Counted from the first letter of the stretch, positions 34,780 to 44,470 are shown. The stretch: 64,000 bases of DNA from Streptomyces seoulensis (GCF_004328625.1 NZ_CP032229.1:5208001-5272000); one strand, 5' to 3'. A program made the numbers and translations. Notes: a model not told the origin generated them from the letters alone.

Positions 34780-35364
34780 GTGGACGAAGAGTTGCGAGTG
34801 CTCACCGAACGCTTACGGCGTGAGTCGCGGGGCGGAGCCGCCTACGAGAGGCTGGTGGGCACCGGGGATCACGACGAGCTGGCCGGTGTCCTCACCGCCC
34901 CCGGACAGCCCTTGTGGGCACGCGAGTTGGCCGCCTACCGGCTGGGAGTCGCCGGGGACCGGCGGGCGTTCGAGTCGTTGGTGCTGTTGCTCAATCACCG
35001 GGACCCGCCCCGGTGTGCGGCGGCGGCCGAGGCGCTGGCGATGCTGGGGGACCCGCGGACCGCGCGGGCGGCGGCCGCGCTGGCCACCAACGAACTCCGG
35101 GTCGCGTACGCCCTCCAGCCGGTGCGGCTGCTCGTACGGTTGCGGGCTCCCGAGTCGGTTCCGGCGCTCATCACCACCCTCGAACGCCGGCTCCGGCCCC
35201 ACGACCCCTACCGCCGGGTGGCCCTCGCCTGCGTAGAGGGCCTCGGCACCCTGGCCGACCCCCGCGCGAAACGAGTACTGACCGAGTCCCTCGCCCACCC
35301 GGCCCTGGCCGAGGCCGCGGTGACGGCACTGGGACTCATCCCGCGTCAGCAGCGGCGGAGTTGA
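34780..35364 (+). CDS. HEAT-repeat protein
   Basis: A 194-residue all-helical protein with four or five HEAT-like repeats of about 30 residues: WARELAAYRLGVAGDRRAFESL, PPRCAAAAEALAMLGDPRTA and RRVALACVEGLGTLADPRAK show the repeated A..L..LGDPRA pattern. Such solenoids are protein-binding adaptors. No Shine-Dalgarno precedes the GTG (GTGGACGAAGAG) while a TACGCT box lies 6 bases upstream, so the mRNA may be leaderless. A longer form from an upstream ATG cannot be excluded. Its end overlaps the convergent acetyltransferase gene by 19 bases. Partner unknown. Confidence 0.78.
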   Translation: MDEELRVLTERLRRESRGGAAYERLVGTGDHDELAGVLTAPGQPLWARELAAYRLGVAGDRRAFESLVLLLNHRDPPRCAAAAEALAMLGDPRTARAAAALATNELRVAYALQPVRLLVRLRAPESVPALITTLERRLRPHDPYRRVALACVEGLGTLADPRAKRVLTESLAHPALAEAAVTALGLIPRQQRRS

Positions 35365-35855
35365 GATCTGGCGTACCGCACCTCGGGGACCGATGTGCCG
35401 TCCTCGGCGCCGTCCGGGCTGAAGCCCGCCCGCTCGTAGAAGCGGCGGGCGCGGGTGTTGTCGCGCAGGACCCAGAGCAGCATGCGCGGCTGGGCGGCGC
35501 TGCGGGCGAGAGCCTCGGTGAGGAGGGCCCGGCCGACGCCGGTACCGATATGGGCGGGGTCGGCGTAGAGGGCGTACAACTCCGCGTCAGCCGTGCGGGT
35601 TTCGCCGTCCCGGTAGGGGCCCACCGAGGCCCAGCCGACGACTTGGCCCGCGCGCTCGGCGACCAGCTGGGTGGTGGGGTCGTCGGTGCGCGTGAAGTGG
35701 GCGCGGCGGCGCTCGGCGTCCGCCTCGACGCTCAGCCCGTCCAGTTCCGCCTGGGGCATCAGACCCCGGTAGGCGTGCCGCCAGCCCGTCACGCGGATCT
35801 CGGCCACGCGGTCGCAGTCGGAGAGGGCCATCGGGCGGATGGTGAGGGTGTCCAT
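35346..35855 (-). CDS. GNAT-family N-acetyltransferase
   Basis: A 169-residue acetyltransferase. The fold elements are clear: TIRPMALSDCDRVAEIRVTGW at the start, VVGWASVGPY, AELYALYADPAHIGTGVGRALLTEA with the acetyl-CoA P-loop (HIGTGVGRAL), and LWVLRDNTRARRFYERAGF near the end. It transfers an acetyl group from acetyl-CoA to an amine, and the AELYALYADP region resembles members acting on small amines or protein N-termini. The substrate cannot be told. It is convergent with the HEAT-repeat gene, with overlapping 3' ends. Confidence 0.88.
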   Translation of the reverse strand: MDTLTIRPMALSDCDRVAEIRVTGWRHAYRGLMPQAELDGLSVEADAERRRAHFTRTDDPTTQLVAERAGQVVGWASVGPYRDGETRTADAELYALYADPAHIGTGVGRALLTEALARSAAQPRMLLWVLRDNTRARRFYERAGFSPDGAEDGTSVPEVRYARSQLRRC

Positions 35856-35899
35856 GGCGGGAGCGTAGGGAGGGGCGGCGGCCGGCGTCCCCCGGTTTT

Positions 35900-35928
35900 C
35901 CGGTGCCCGCCGAAGGGGCGGGCACCGG
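35900..35928 (-). terminator. Terminator of the secreted hydrolase gene
   Basis: CCGGTGCCCGCC at 35900-35911 pairs with GGCGGGCACCGG at 35917-35928 around GAAGG, a perfect 12-bp stem. It begins 8 bases past the hydrolase stop in the minus direction; no T-run. Confidence 0.75.
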
Positions 35929-35936
35929 TGGGGGGT

Positions 35937-37493
35937 TCAGTGGTGGAAGCCCAGGAGGCCGTGGAGGGTTGAGCCCTTGGAGGAGGCGGGGGCCGTTTTG
36001 GCGTCCAGGGGTTTGGGGGCGGGGGATTTTTCGCAGACCGCGTCCACCTCGCCCCGGCCGCGGGGGACCGTGCCGTCGGTGAGGTAGGTGGTGAGGTGGT
36101 CGTCCAGGCAGGAGTTGCCGGTCAGGGTGATGCCGTGGTTGCCGCCGCCCTGCTCGACGACCAGGCTGGAGTGGGCCAGGAGGCGGTGGGTCATCAGGCC
36201 GCCCGAGTACGGGGTCGCCGCGTCGTCCGTGGCCTGGAAGAGCAGGGCCGGGGGCAGCTTGCCGTTGGCGATGTTGACCGGTTCGCGCGGAGGTGTGGGC
36301 CAGAAGGCGCAGGGCGCGTTGTACCAGGCGTTGTTCCAGGTCATGAAGGGCGACTTGCGGTGGGCCGCCCAGGTGTCCCGCGACCAGCGGCGCCAGTCGC
36401 GCGGCCAGGGCGCGTCCCGGCACTGGACGGCCGCGTAGACGCTGTAGTTGTTGTCCCCGCCCGCGTCGACGGCGGCGAAGTTCTCGTACGCCTGCTCCAG
36501 CGGCCCGGTGTCCTTGTCGTGCACCCAGGAGGCCAGCGCCTCGGCGAGGTAGGGCCAGTAGCCGTCGTAGTAGCCGCCCGGCATGTAGGTGTCCTCCAGC
36601 TCGGCGGCGCCCACCTTGCCGTCCGCCGGGTCCTTCGCCAGCGCGGCCCGCATCGCGTACCAGTCGGCCTCGATCCGTGCGGGGTCGGTGCCGAGGCCGT
36701 ACGCCTCGTCGTGCGCGGCGATCCACGCCATCAGGGCCTTGTGGCGGGCGTCGAAGGCGTGGTCCTGGGTGAGGTTGTCCTCGTACCAGACGCCGGTCGG
36801 GTCGACGATCGAGTCCAGCACCAGCCGGTGCACCCGCGCCGGGAAGAGCTTGGCGTAGACCGCGCCCAGGTAGGTGCCGTAGGAGTAGCCGAGGTAGCTG
36901 AGGCGGTCGGCGCCCAGGGCCGCGCGGACCGAGTCCAGGTCACGGGCGGCGGAGGCGGTGTCGATGTACGGCAGCACGTCCGCGTGCGCCTTGCCGCAGG
37001 CGGCAGCGAAGGACCGCACCCGCTCCAGGTTCCGCCGCTCCAGCTCGGGCGTGGCCGGGACGGTGTCCGGGCGTACCGGCTTGAAGTGGTCCGGGACGCA
37101 GTTCAGCGCCGGGGTGCTCTTGCCGACACCGCGCGGGTCGAAGCCGATGACGTCGTACTGCGCGGCCACCTTCGCGGGCAGCGCGGAGGCGATGTACCCG
37201 GCGAGGGTGAGCCCGCTGCCGCCGGGGCCGCCGGGGTTGACCAGCAGCGGGCCCTGGGAGACCGGCGCGGTGTGCGGGACACGGGACAGGGCGAGCGAGA
37301 TCTGCCGCCCGGCCGGCCGCGCGTGGTCCAGCGGGACCTTCAGGGAGGCGCACTGGAGGGTCGGGTAGTCGCCGGTGCCGCAGTCCTTCCAGGTCAGGCC
37401 CGGCGCGGCGGGGGCGGCCTGGACGGGCAGGGCGGTGGCCGAGGCCGCCAGCAGGACGGCCGTCGCGCCCAGTACGGCTGCGCGTGTTCTCAT
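35937..37493 (-). CDS. Secreted alpha/beta hydrolase, tripeptidyl-aminopeptidase (SlpD/Tap) type
   Basis: A 518-residue exported hydrolase. A signal peptide (MRTRAAVLGATAVLLAASAT) with Ala-rich cleavage region is followed by the alpha/beta-hydrolase core: LLVNPGGPGGSGL (oxyanion region), DVIGFDPRGVGKSTP, the nucleophile in GYSYGTYLGAVYA, and late ATDDAATPYSG and GGNHGITL with Asp and His. The C-terminal TAP-like domain is present (GNSCLDDHLTTYLTDGTVP). Such enzymes release tripeptides from secreted protein N-termini, for example from proteases or transglutaminase propeptides. The start is set by GGAG 9 bases before the ATG. It may work with the secreted S1 protease of this window, which is only inference. 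Confidence 0.9.
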   Translation of the reverse strand: MRTRAAVLGATAVLLAASATALPVQAAPAAPGLTWKDCGTGDYPTLQCASLKVPLDHARPAGRQISLALSRVPHTAPVSQGPLLVNPGGPGGSGLTLAGYIASALPAKVAAQYDVIGFDPRGVGKSTPALNCVPDHFKPVRPDTVPATPELERRNLERVRSFAAACGKAHADVLPYIDTASAARDLDSVRAALGADRLSYLGYSYGTYLGAVYAKLFPARVHRLVLDSIVDPTGVWYEDNLTQDHAFDARHKALMAWIAAHDEAYGLGTDPARIEADWYAMRAALAKDPADGKVGAAELEDTYMPGGYYDGYWPYLAEALASWVHDKDTGPLEQAYENFAAVDAGGDNNYSVYAAVQCRDAPWPRDWRRWSRDTWAAHRKSPFMTWNNAWYNAPCAFWPTPPREPVNIANGKLPPALLFQATDDAATPYSGGLMTHRLLAHSSLVVEQGGGNHGITLTGNSCLDDHLTTYLTDGTVPRGRGEVDAVCEKSPAPKPLDAKTAPASSKGSTLHGLLGFHH

Positions 37494-37634
37494 GCGTGGC
37501 AACTCCACGGGACGGAGGATGGCGCGGACCGCGAGGGCCGCGGTCCTCGCGGCATCGTCCCCGCAATCCCCGTCCCCTTCGGGCCGTCCGCCCGTACTTG
37601 ACCCGAACGGGTCGCCGGATGCCCTCGAACGCGC

Positions 37635-38681
37635 TCACATCAGGGTGAGCTGCGTCGGCTCCTGTTCCGCCGGCCGCTCGTCGGTCCGGGCCGGGCGGAC
37701 GCGCCGGGTGACGCCCGCGCGGGTCGGCCCGATGCCGTACTCCCGGGCCAGCTCGTGCACCTGGCGGGTGACCCGGCGCTGGTACCAGGTGGGGGCGTAC
37801 GCGCCGCCCGCGTACAGCCGCTGGTAGCGGGTCACCAGGTGCGGGTGGTGTTCGCCGAGCCAGCTCATGAACCACTCCCGCGCGCCGGGCCGGAGATGCA
37901 GCACCAGCGGAGTCACCGAGGTGGCCCCGGACTCCGCGATGGCGCGGACGGTGTCGCGCAGTTGACCTGGCTGGTCGCTGAGGAAGGGGATCACCGGGGC
38001 CATCAGCACCGCGCAGCCGATGCCGTGCTCGCCCAGCGTGCGCACCACGTCCAGCCGCCGCTCGGGCGCCGGGGTGCCCGGCTCCACCGTGCGCCAGAGG
38101 CCCGTGTCGGTGAAGCCCACGGAGACCGAGATGCCGACGTCGGTGACCTCGGCCGCGCGCACCAGCCGGTCCAGGTCGCGCAGGATCAGGGTGCCCTTGG
38201 TGAGGATGGAGAAGGGGTTGGCCCGCTCGGTGAGGGCGTCGATGATCCCCGGCATCAGCCTGTACCGGCCCTCCGCGCGCTGGTAGCAGTCCACGTTGGT
38301 GCCCATCGCCACGTGCTCCCCGCCCCAGCGCGGCGAGGCCAGCTGGCGGCGCAGCACCTCGGGGGCGTTGACCTTGACCACGATCTGGGAGTCGAAGCCG
38401 AGCCCGGTGTCCAGGTCCAGGTAGCTGTGCGTCTTGCGGGCGAAGCAGTACACACAGGCGTGCGAACAGCCCCGATAGGGGTTCACCGTCCATTCGAACG
38501 GCATCCGGGACGCCCCCGGCACCCGGTTCAGGATCGACCGCGCCCGCACCTCGTGAAAAGTGATTCCGGCGAATTCCGGTGTGTCGAAAGTTCGCGTCAC
38601 CACGGCGTCCGCGCCGAACAGCGCGCCGTCGGGGGTCCGGCCGTGACCACCGGACTCGTCGGTCAGGTTCTCCCAGCGCAT
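37635..38681 (-). CDS. Radical SAM protein of the Rv2578c / SplB-like type
   Basis: A 348-residue radical SAM enzyme. The iron-sulfur cluster motif is Cys72-x3-Cys76-x2-Cys79 in GCSHACVYCFAR, followed by VVKVNAPEVLRRQLASPRW and MGTNVDCYQRAEGRY, as in the actinobacterial Rv2578c family, which is related to spore photoproduct lyase and archaeal homologues. The barrel continues with SILTKGTLILRDLDRL and SVSVGFTDTGLWRTVEPG. The start is set by GAGGAGGC 5-12 bases before the ATG. A LexA-like box lies 33 bases upstream, so it is probably DNA-damage inducible; a DNA-repair role is inferred. The reaction is unknown. Confidence 0.88.
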   Translation of the reverse strand: MRWENLTDESGGHGRTPDGALFGADAVVTRTFDTPEFAGITFHEVRARSILNRVPGASRMPFEWTVNPYRGCSHACVYCFARKTHSYLDLDTGLGFDSQIVVKVNAPEVLRRQLASPRWGGEHVAMGTNVDCYQRAEGRYRLMPGIIDALTERANPFSILTKGTLILRDLDRLVRAAEVTDVGISVSVGFTDTGLWRTVEPGTPAPERRLDVVRTLGEHGIGCAVLMAPVIPFLSDQPGQLRDTVRAIAESGATSVTPLVLHLRPGAREWFMSWLGEHHPHLVTRYQRLYAGGAYAPTWYQRRVTRQVHELAREYGIGPTRAGVTRRVRPARTDERPAEQEPTQLTLM

Positions 38682-38713
38682 GACGCCTCCTCGGTAGCTC
38701 GTTCCCCACAATA

Positions 38714-38725
38714 GAACATCTGTTC
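38714..38725 (-). promoter_or_regulatory. LexA-like SOS box before the radical SAM gene
   Basis: GAACATCTGTTC fits the actinobacterial LexA pattern GAAC-RNNY-GTTC exactly in both half-sites and the central RNNY. It lies 33 bases before the radical SAM start and about 90 bases before the divergent SRPBCC gene. Confidence 0.55.
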
Positions 38726-38815
38726 CCATGATCGGGCGAACCCCGATTTGGAGCGGGGATGCCGGGGTGGTTGGCTGATCCGGAAGGCTGGAAACTCAGG
38801 TCGTGGAGGAGAGCG

Positions 38816-39259
38816 ATGGCGCAGGTAGAGGCCACTACGGAACGAGTCGTCGCGGCGAACGCCGACAGGGTGTTCGACGCGCTGACCGACTACCGGACCA
38901 CCCGCCCGAAGCTGCTCCCCGAGCACTTCAGCGAGTACGAGGTCCGCGAGGGCGGCGACGGCGCGGGCACTCTCGTCCACTGGAAGCTCCAGGCCACCAG
39001 CAAGCGTGTGCGCGACTGCCTGATGGAGGTCAGCGAGCCGACCCCGGGTGAGCTGGTCGAGAAGGACCGCAACTCCACCATGGTCACCACCTGGCGCGTC
39101 ACCCCCGCCGACGAGGGCCGTTCCCGTGTCGTGGTCACCACCACCTGGAAGGGCGCCGGCGGCATCGGCGGCTTCTTCGAGCGCACCTTCGCCCCCAAGG
39201 GTCTGGGCCGCATCTACGACTCGGTGCTCGACAGGCTCGCCGCCCAGGTCGAGGGCTGA
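38816..39259 (+). CDS. SRPBCC-family protein (START-like fold)
   Basis: A 147-residue single-domain protein with a polyketide-cyclase/START-like fold: VEATTERVVAANADRVFDALTDYRTTRPKLLP at the start, a beta-sheet (GTLVHWKLQATSKRVRDCLMEVSEP), and the long C-terminal helix after GGIGGFFERTFAPKGL. Such proteins bind lipophilic ligands; no catalytic residues can be assigned. GGAGGAG lies 5 bases before the ATG. A strong hairpin follows, so it is a monocistronic unit. It is divergent from the radical SAM gene and may share its regulatory region. Confidence 0.85.
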   Translation: MAQVEATTERVVAANADRVFDALTDYRTTRPKLLPEHFSEYEVREGGDGAGTLVHWKLQATSKRVRDCLMEVSEPTPGELVEKDRNSTMVTTWRVTPADEGRSRVVVTTTWKGAGGIGGFFERTFAPKGLGRIYDSVLDRLAAQVEG

Positions 39260-39273
39260 TCTCTCCAAACACC

Positions 39274-39307
39274 AGCGGGTGCGGGGGCGTTGCTCCCCGC
39301 ACCCGCT
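39274..39307 (+). terminator. Terminator of the SRPBCC gene
   Basis: AGCGGGTGCGGGG at 39274-39286 pairs with CCCCGCACCCGCT at 39295-39307 with an 8-base loop, a perfect 13-bp stem followed by TCCCTC. It starts 14 bases after the stop. Confidence 0.85.
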
Positions 39308-39426
39308 TCCCTCACCGGTTCGAGTGATCTCCGCCGAGACCGGATTCATGCCGTAACTCGCCGTATGTGTTCGCAGTTGTCGCGTAACGCGGGATGTGCG
39401 ACAGGTGTGAGCGAGGGGAGCGGTAC

Positions 39427-41832
39427 GTGGGCGGAACGACGCTGGTGTGCGAGGAGCCGGTCACCGAGGCGGTGCCGGCTCCGGTCGAACACCTGGACCC
39501 ACCACCCGCACCCGCACCCGAACTCGGCACGCGCCAGGTGCGGTTGGTCTTCGTCGGGCTGATGCTCGCGTTGCTGCTGGCCGCGCTGGACCAGATGATC
39601 GTGGCCACCGCGCTGCCGAAGATCGTCGGCGAGCTGCACGGCCTGGACAAGATGTCCTGGGCGATCACCGCCTATCTGCTGACCTCCACCATCGGCCTGC
39701 CGCTCTACGGCAAGCTCGGCGATCTCTTCGGCCGCAAGGGCGTCTTCCAGTTCGCCATCCTGGTCTTCGTGGTCGGCTCCGCCCTCGCCGGGCGCGCGCA
39801 GAGCATGGACCAGATGATCGCCTTCCGCGCGGTGCAGGGCATCGGGGCGGGCGGCCTGATGATCGGCGTCCAGGCGATCATCGCCGACATCGTGCCGCCC
39901 CGGCAGCGCGGCCGGTACATGGGCCTGATCGGCGCCGCCTTCGGCCTCGCCTCCGTCGCCGGACCGCTGCTCGGCGGCTACTTCACCGACCACCTCTCCT
40001 GGCGCTGGTGCTTCTACATCAACGTCCCCTTCGGCCTGGTCACCCTCGCCGTGGTCGCCGCCGTGCTGAAGCTGCCCCGGCCGAGGAAGCGGGCCCGGCT
40101 GGACGTGCCCGGCGCGCTGCTGCTGGCCGCCGCCTCGACCTGCCTGGTCCTGCTGACCAGTTGGGGCGGTACCGAGTACGCCTGGGGCTCCAGGGAGATC
40201 ATCGGCCTCGGCGCGGGCGCGGTCGCCGCCGTGATCCTCTTCGTCGCCGCCGAGCGCTTCGCCGCCGAACCCCTCATCCCGCTGCGACTGTTCCGGGACT
40301 CCGTCTTCAACATCACCGGCCTGGTCGGTCTGGTGATCGGCGTCGCCCTGTTCGGCGCGGCCAGCTATCTGCCGACCTTCCTCCAGATGGTCGACGGCGC
40401 CAGCGCCACCGAGTCCGGCCTGCTGATGCTGCCCATGATGGCGGGCATCGTCGGCGCCTCCATCGTCGGCGGCCAGCTCATCAGCCGCACCGGCCGCTAC
40501 AAGCTCTACCCGGTGATCGGCGCCGCGCTCGCCGCGCTCGGCATGTGGCTGCTCTCCCGGCTGGAGGTCGACACCCCCCGGCTGTCGTACAGCGTCTGGA
40601 TGGCCGTCCTCGGCACCGGCATCGGCCTGGTCATGCCCGTGCTGGTGCTCGCCGTGCAGAACTCCGTACGCCCCGCCGACCTCGGCACCGCCACCAGCGC
40701 CAACAACTACTTCCGGCAGATCGGCGGCAGCGTAGGCGCCGCCATCTTCGGCACCCTCTTCGCCGACCGGCTCACCGACGCGCTGCGCGAGGACCTCCCG
40801 CCGGACGCCTCCGCCGCGCTCCCCGACCCCGAGGCGATCACCCCGCAGCTCGTGCACGCGCTGCCCCCGGCGCTGCGGGACGCCTACATCCACGCCTACG
40901 CCGACGCCATGCCCCGGATCTTCCTGTACCTGGTGCCGGTGCTCGTCCTCGGCCTGATCATCGCCTTCTTCCTCAAGGAGAAACCCCTGGTGTCCCAGCA
41001 CGCCCCCACCGCCACCGACCCGGACACCGTCCCGGGCATCCCCGTACCGCCCCAGACCCGTGTGCCGCACACCGCCGGGATCGCGGTCTGCGGCACCGTC
41101 CAGCACCCGGACGGCACCGTGGTGCCCCGCGCCGCGCTCACCCTCATCGACGTCGGCGGGGTGCAGATCGGCCGGGGCGCCAGCGGCGACGACGGCCGCT
41201 ACGCGCTGGCCACGCCCGGCGCCGGCTCCTACGTGCTCATCGCGGCGGCCGGCGGCCACCAGCCGCAGGCCGTCTCCGTCACCGTCGGCGAACGACCCGT
41301 CGAGCTGGACGTGGTCCTCGGCGGCGCCGGGCGCCTCGCGGGGGCCGTGCTCACCGCCGACGGCAGCCCCGTACGCGACGCCACCGTCACGCTCACCAAC
41401 GTGCACGGCGAGGTCGTCGCCGCCACCCGCAGCGGGCGTGAGGGCGGCTACGTCATCGGCGAGCTGGTCGCTGGGGAGTACACCCTCGCCGCCAGCGCCC
41501 CCGCCTTCCGTCCGGCGGCCCTCCCGGTCACCGTCCAGGCGTCCCGCGAGACCCGGCAGGACGTCGAACTCGCGGGCGGAGCCGTACTGAAGGGCACGGT
41601 GCGGGCCGGGGGAGGGCGTGCCGTGGAGGACGCCCGGGTGACCCTGCTCGACGCGGCCGGGAACGTCGTCGACACCCTCACCACGGGCGCCGACGGCACC
41701 TTCCGCTTCGTCGACCTCTCCTCCGGCGAGTACACCGTCATCGCGGCCGGCTACCCGCCGGTCGCCACGGTCCTCCAGGTCGCGGGCGGCGGCCGCACCG
41801 AACGTGACCTGCAACTGGGGCACGAGGACTGA
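39427..41832 (+). CDS. DHA2-type MFS exporter with three C-terminal carboxypeptidase-regulatory repeats
   Basis: An 801-residue fusion. Residues about 35-515 form a 14-helix DHA2 exporter with motifs [51 protein letters not shown] and [18 protein letters not shown]. After about 30 Pro/Thr-rich residues come three tandem CarboxypepD_reg-type beta-sandwich repeats beginning near residues 547, 632 and 718. Each has the pattern G-T/A-V...G.PV.DA.VTL.D..G.V......DG.Y.....L..G.YTL.A. A GTG is chosen because GAGGGGAG ends 6 bases before it; an in-frame ATG 33 bases upstream lacks this signal. The substrate is unknown; the tail could bind sugars, wall polymers or partner proteins. Confidence 0.88.
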   Translation: MGGTTLVCEEPVTEAVPAPVEHLDPPPAPAPELGTRQVRLVFVGLMLALLLAALDQMIVATALPKIVGELHGLDKMSWAITAYLLTSTIGLPLYGKLGDLFGRKGVFQFAILVFVVGSALAGRAQSMDQMIAFRAVQGIGAGGLMIGVQAIIADIVPPRQRGRYMGLIGAAFGLASVAGPLLGGYFTDHLSWRWCFYINVPFGLVTLAVVAAVLKLPRPRKRARLDVPGALLLAAASTCLVLLTSWGGTEYAWGSREIIGLGAGAVAAVILFVAAERFAAEPLIPLRLFRDSVFNITGLVGLVIGVALFGAASYLPTFLQMVDGASATESGLLMLPMMAGIVGASIVGGQLISRTGRYKLYPVIGAALAALGMWLLSRLEVDTPRLSYSVWMAVLGTGIGLVMPVLVLAVQNSVRPADLGTATSANNYFRQIGGSVGAAIFGTLFADRLTDALREDLPPDASAALPDPEAITPQLVHALPPALRDAYIHAYADAMPRIFLYLVPVLVLGLIIAFFLKEKPLVSQHAPTATDPDTVPGIPVPPQTRVPHTAGIAVCGTVQHPDGTVVPRAALTLIDVGGVQIGRGASGDDGRYALATPGAGSYVLIAAAGGHQPQAVSVTVGERPVELDVVLGGAGRLAGAVLTADGSPVRDATVTLTNVHGEVVAATRSGREGGYVIGELVAGEYTLAASAPAFRPAALPVTVQASRETRQDVELAGGAVLKGTVRAGGGRAVEDARVTLLDAAGNVVDTLTTGADGTFRFVDLSSGEYTVIAAGYPPVATVLQVAGGGRTERDLQLGHED

Positions 41833-41976
41833 GGGTTACCAGCCCTCTCGACCCGGGCGGGATCTCCGGGGACGGAATTCGCGGTTTGCCACACACGGCG
41901 ACGTGACTCCCCCGTACGGTAGTGGCGGGCGGTATTGATCGTTCGCGTACAGCCGTGGGGAGAGAGGGCCTGGGCC

Positions 41977-44394
41977 ATGGACCGTGGCAGCGAGCGGGAC
42001 GCGTCTCCCGGCCGCGGTGCGGAGCACCCCGCGGCGGGCCGGATTCCGCTGGCCGTGGTGATCGTCGACCACGCGGGCCTGGTGTCCCACTGGAGCAGCG
42101 GCGCCGGGCGGATGTTCGGCGCCGGCCGGGACGCGGCCGTCGGACAGCCCGTCGCGGACCTGTTGCCCGTCTCCGGCGCCCTGCCGGACGACCTCCCGGA
42201 CGGCACGTCCGACGACGGGGACGGTTCCGACCTGGAGACCTCCCTCGGCGTCCACACCGGCTACCCCACCGCGGGCCGCGCCCGGCTCACCCCGGCCGGA
42301 CGCGGGGACGACGAGCGGATCGACGTGCTGTGGTGGGCCTACCCGCTGGTCGGGCCGGGCCCCTCCCGGCTGCTGGTGCTCGCCGCCGACGCCACCCGGC
42401 TGCGCGAGGAGCGCGGCCACCCGGACGAGAGCACCGAGCGCATCGCGCCCGGCTTCGCCCGCCACACCGAACTGCCCACCGCCGCCGACCTGGAGCGCAG
42501 GCTCCCCGAGATCCTGCCCAACATGGGCCCGGGACTCAGCGCCCGCATCGTCTCCCAGGTCCTTGAACTCGGCTACCCGGTAATGGAGTTCAGTCAGTAC
42601 GAGCGGGTCCCCGTCACCCCGTACTGGGGGGTGCCCCGGCGCCCCGGCCGCTCCGACAGCGTTGTCCCGCACCCCCGCAGCGAGCCCCTGATCCCGGCCG
42701 ACGCCCTGGCCGACCTGGAGTACGCGGCCGTACGCGAGCGGCTGGAGTTCCTCAACGAGGTCAGCTCCGCCATCGGCACCTCCCTCGACCTCGGGGAGAC
42801 CATCCGCGAGGTCACCAGCGCGGCCGTACCCCGGTTCGCGGACTTCGCCGGCACCCACCTGCGCTCCGCCGTCCTCGCGGGCGAGGGCTTCCCCGACGGG
42901 CCGCCCGACGCCAGCACCCTGATGCACCGGGTCTGGGTCGAGCACAACGACGAACCCGGCCGCTGGGACGACACCGTGCCGGTCGGCGAGGCGTTCGCCT
43001 TCCCCGAGCACACGCCGTTCTACCAGTGCATGGTCACCGGCGAACCGGTGCTCATCCCCAGGATCAGCGACGAACTGGGCAACCGGATCTCCGGCGAGTT
43101 CGAGAAGCGGGACCTCAGGCCGCTGATCAACGGCCGCTCCCTGCTGATCGTCCCGCTCAAGGCCCGCAATGTCGTCCTCGGCTTCATGGTGTTGCTGCGC
43201 CGCGCCGACCGGCTGCCCTTCGACGGCATGGACCGCACCACCGGCGCCGAACTCGCCGCCCGCGCCGGGCTGGTGCTCGACAACGCGCGCATGTACACGT
43301 ACCAGGAGAACGTCGCCGAGACCCTCCAGGACAGCATGCTGCCGCAGGTCACCCCGCGCATGGCCGGATGCGACGTGGCGACCCGCTATCTCCCCGGCAC
43401 CCTGCTCGGCCGGATCGGCGGCGACTGGTTCGACACCGTCAAACTGCCCGGCTCGCGCACCGCGCTGGTCGTCGGCGACGTGATGGGTCATGGGCTCAAC
43501 TCGGCAGCGATGATGGGCCAGTTGCGCACCGCCGTCCAGACCATGGCCGCGCTGGAGACCCCGCCCGCCCAACTGTTGCGCAACCTGGACGACTTGGCCC
43601 GCAGGCTCGGCGAGAACTACCTCGCCACCTGTCTCTACGCCGTCTACGACCCGATCCGGGGCGAGTTGCAGATCGCCAACGCCGGGCACATCCCGCCCGT
43701 ACTGGTCCGCGCGGCGGACGGCGGCAGCGAACTGCTCGAACTGCCCACCGGCGCGCCCGTCGGGGTCGGCGGAGTGCCCTTCGAGGCCATCACGGTACGG
43801 GTCGCGCCCGGCGACCGGCTCGTTCTGTGCACGGACGGCCTGGTCGAGGTGCGCGGCTCCGACATCGGGGAGGGGCTGGCCGCGCTCTGCGAGTCCGCCG
43901 CGCACCCGGCCGCCTCCATGGACGCCGCCTGCGACACCATCATCCGCGCCCTCAACACGCGGGGCGGCCGCAAGGACGACGTGGCCCTGCTGATGGCCCG
44001 GCTCAACGGCATCCCCGACGAGCACGTGGCCCAGTGGCAGCTGGAGTCCGCCCCGCGCGAGGTCTCCCGCGCCCGGCGCCTGGTCCACGAGCGCCTGCTG
44101 GAGTGGGGGCTGCCCGAGGCGGTGGACACCGCGCTGCTGCTGGTCAGCGAGGTCGTCACCAACGCGGTACGGCACGGCGGCCACGGCCCCGTCGGGCTGC
44201 GCGTGGTCCGCGCCGGTGATCTGCTGTTCGAGGTCACGGACGAGGAACCGGAGCTGCCGGACATGCGCACCGCCGGGCCGGACGACGAGGCGGGCCGGGG
44301 CCTTGGCGTGGTCAGCCGGCTGGCGAAGGAGTGGGGCGCCACCACGAGCGGGCGCCGCAAGACGGTGTGGTTCGAGCAGGCGCTGATCCCGTAA
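41977..44394 (+). CDS. SpoIIE-type PP2C phosphatase with PAS, GAF and histidine-kinase-like ATPase domains
   Basis: An 805-residue signalling protein. A PAS-like sensor (GRIPLAVVIVDHAGLVSHWS onward) spans about residues 20-135. A GAF domain lies at about 254-430 (RLEFLNEVSSAIGTSLDLGE to RAGLVLDNARMYTYQENVAE). The PP2C/SpoIIE phosphatase at about 431-670 has RIGGDWFDTVKL, VVGDVMGHGLNSAAMM and the late GRKDDVALLMARL metal sites. A HATPase_c domain at about 690-805 has LVSEVVTNAVRHGG (N box) and AGRGLGVVSRLA (G box). Such proteins control anti-sigma/anti-anti-sigma switches: the ATPase can phosphorylate and the phosphatase dephosphorylate anti-anti-sigma factors. No sigma or antagonist gene lies next to it. 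An in-frame start 42 bases upstream is possible. Confidence 0.92.
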   Translation: MDRGSERDASPGRGAEHPAAGRIPLAVVIVDHAGLVSHWSSGAGRMFGAGRDAAVGQPVADLLPVSGALPDDLPDGTSDDGDGSDLETSLGVHTGYPTAGRARLTPAGRGDDERIDVLWWAYPLVGPGPSRLLVLAADATRLREERGHPDESTERIAPGFARHTELPTAADLERRLPEILPNMGPGLSARIVSQVLELGYPVMEFSQYERVPVTPYWGVPRRPGRSDSVVPHPRSEPLIPADALADLEYAAVRERLEFLNEVSSAIGTSLDLGETIREVTSAAVPRFADFAGTHLRSAVLAGEGFPDGPPDASTLMHRVWVEHNDEPGRWDDTVPVGEAFAFPEHTPFYQCMVTGEPVLIPRISDELGNRISGEFEKRDLRPLINGRSLLIVPLKARNVVLGFMVLLRRADRLPFDGMDRTTGAELAARAGLVLDNARMYTYQENVAETLQDSMLPQVTPRMAGCDVATRYLPGTLLGRIGGDWFDTVKLPGSRTALVVGDVMGHGLNSAAMMGQLRTAVQTMAALETPPAQLLRNLDDLARRLGENYLATCLYAVYDPIRGELQIANAGHIPPVLVRAADGGSELLELPTGAPVGVGGVPFEAITVRVAPGDRLVLCTDGLVEVRGSDIGEGLAALCESAAHPAASMDAACDTIIRALNTRGGRKDDVALLMARLNGIPDEHVAQWQLESAPREVSRARRLVHERLLEWGLPEAVDTALLLVSEVVTNAVRHGGHGPVGLRVVRAGDLLFEVTDEEPELPDMRTAGPDDEAGRGLGVVSRLAKEWGATTSGRRKTVWFEQALIP

Positions 44395-44470
44395 AAGTGC
44401 CCTTGGACCTCTTGCCGGGGGGCAGTAGGCGCGATATCCCGATCATGGCACCGACTCTGGGGAGATCGCA

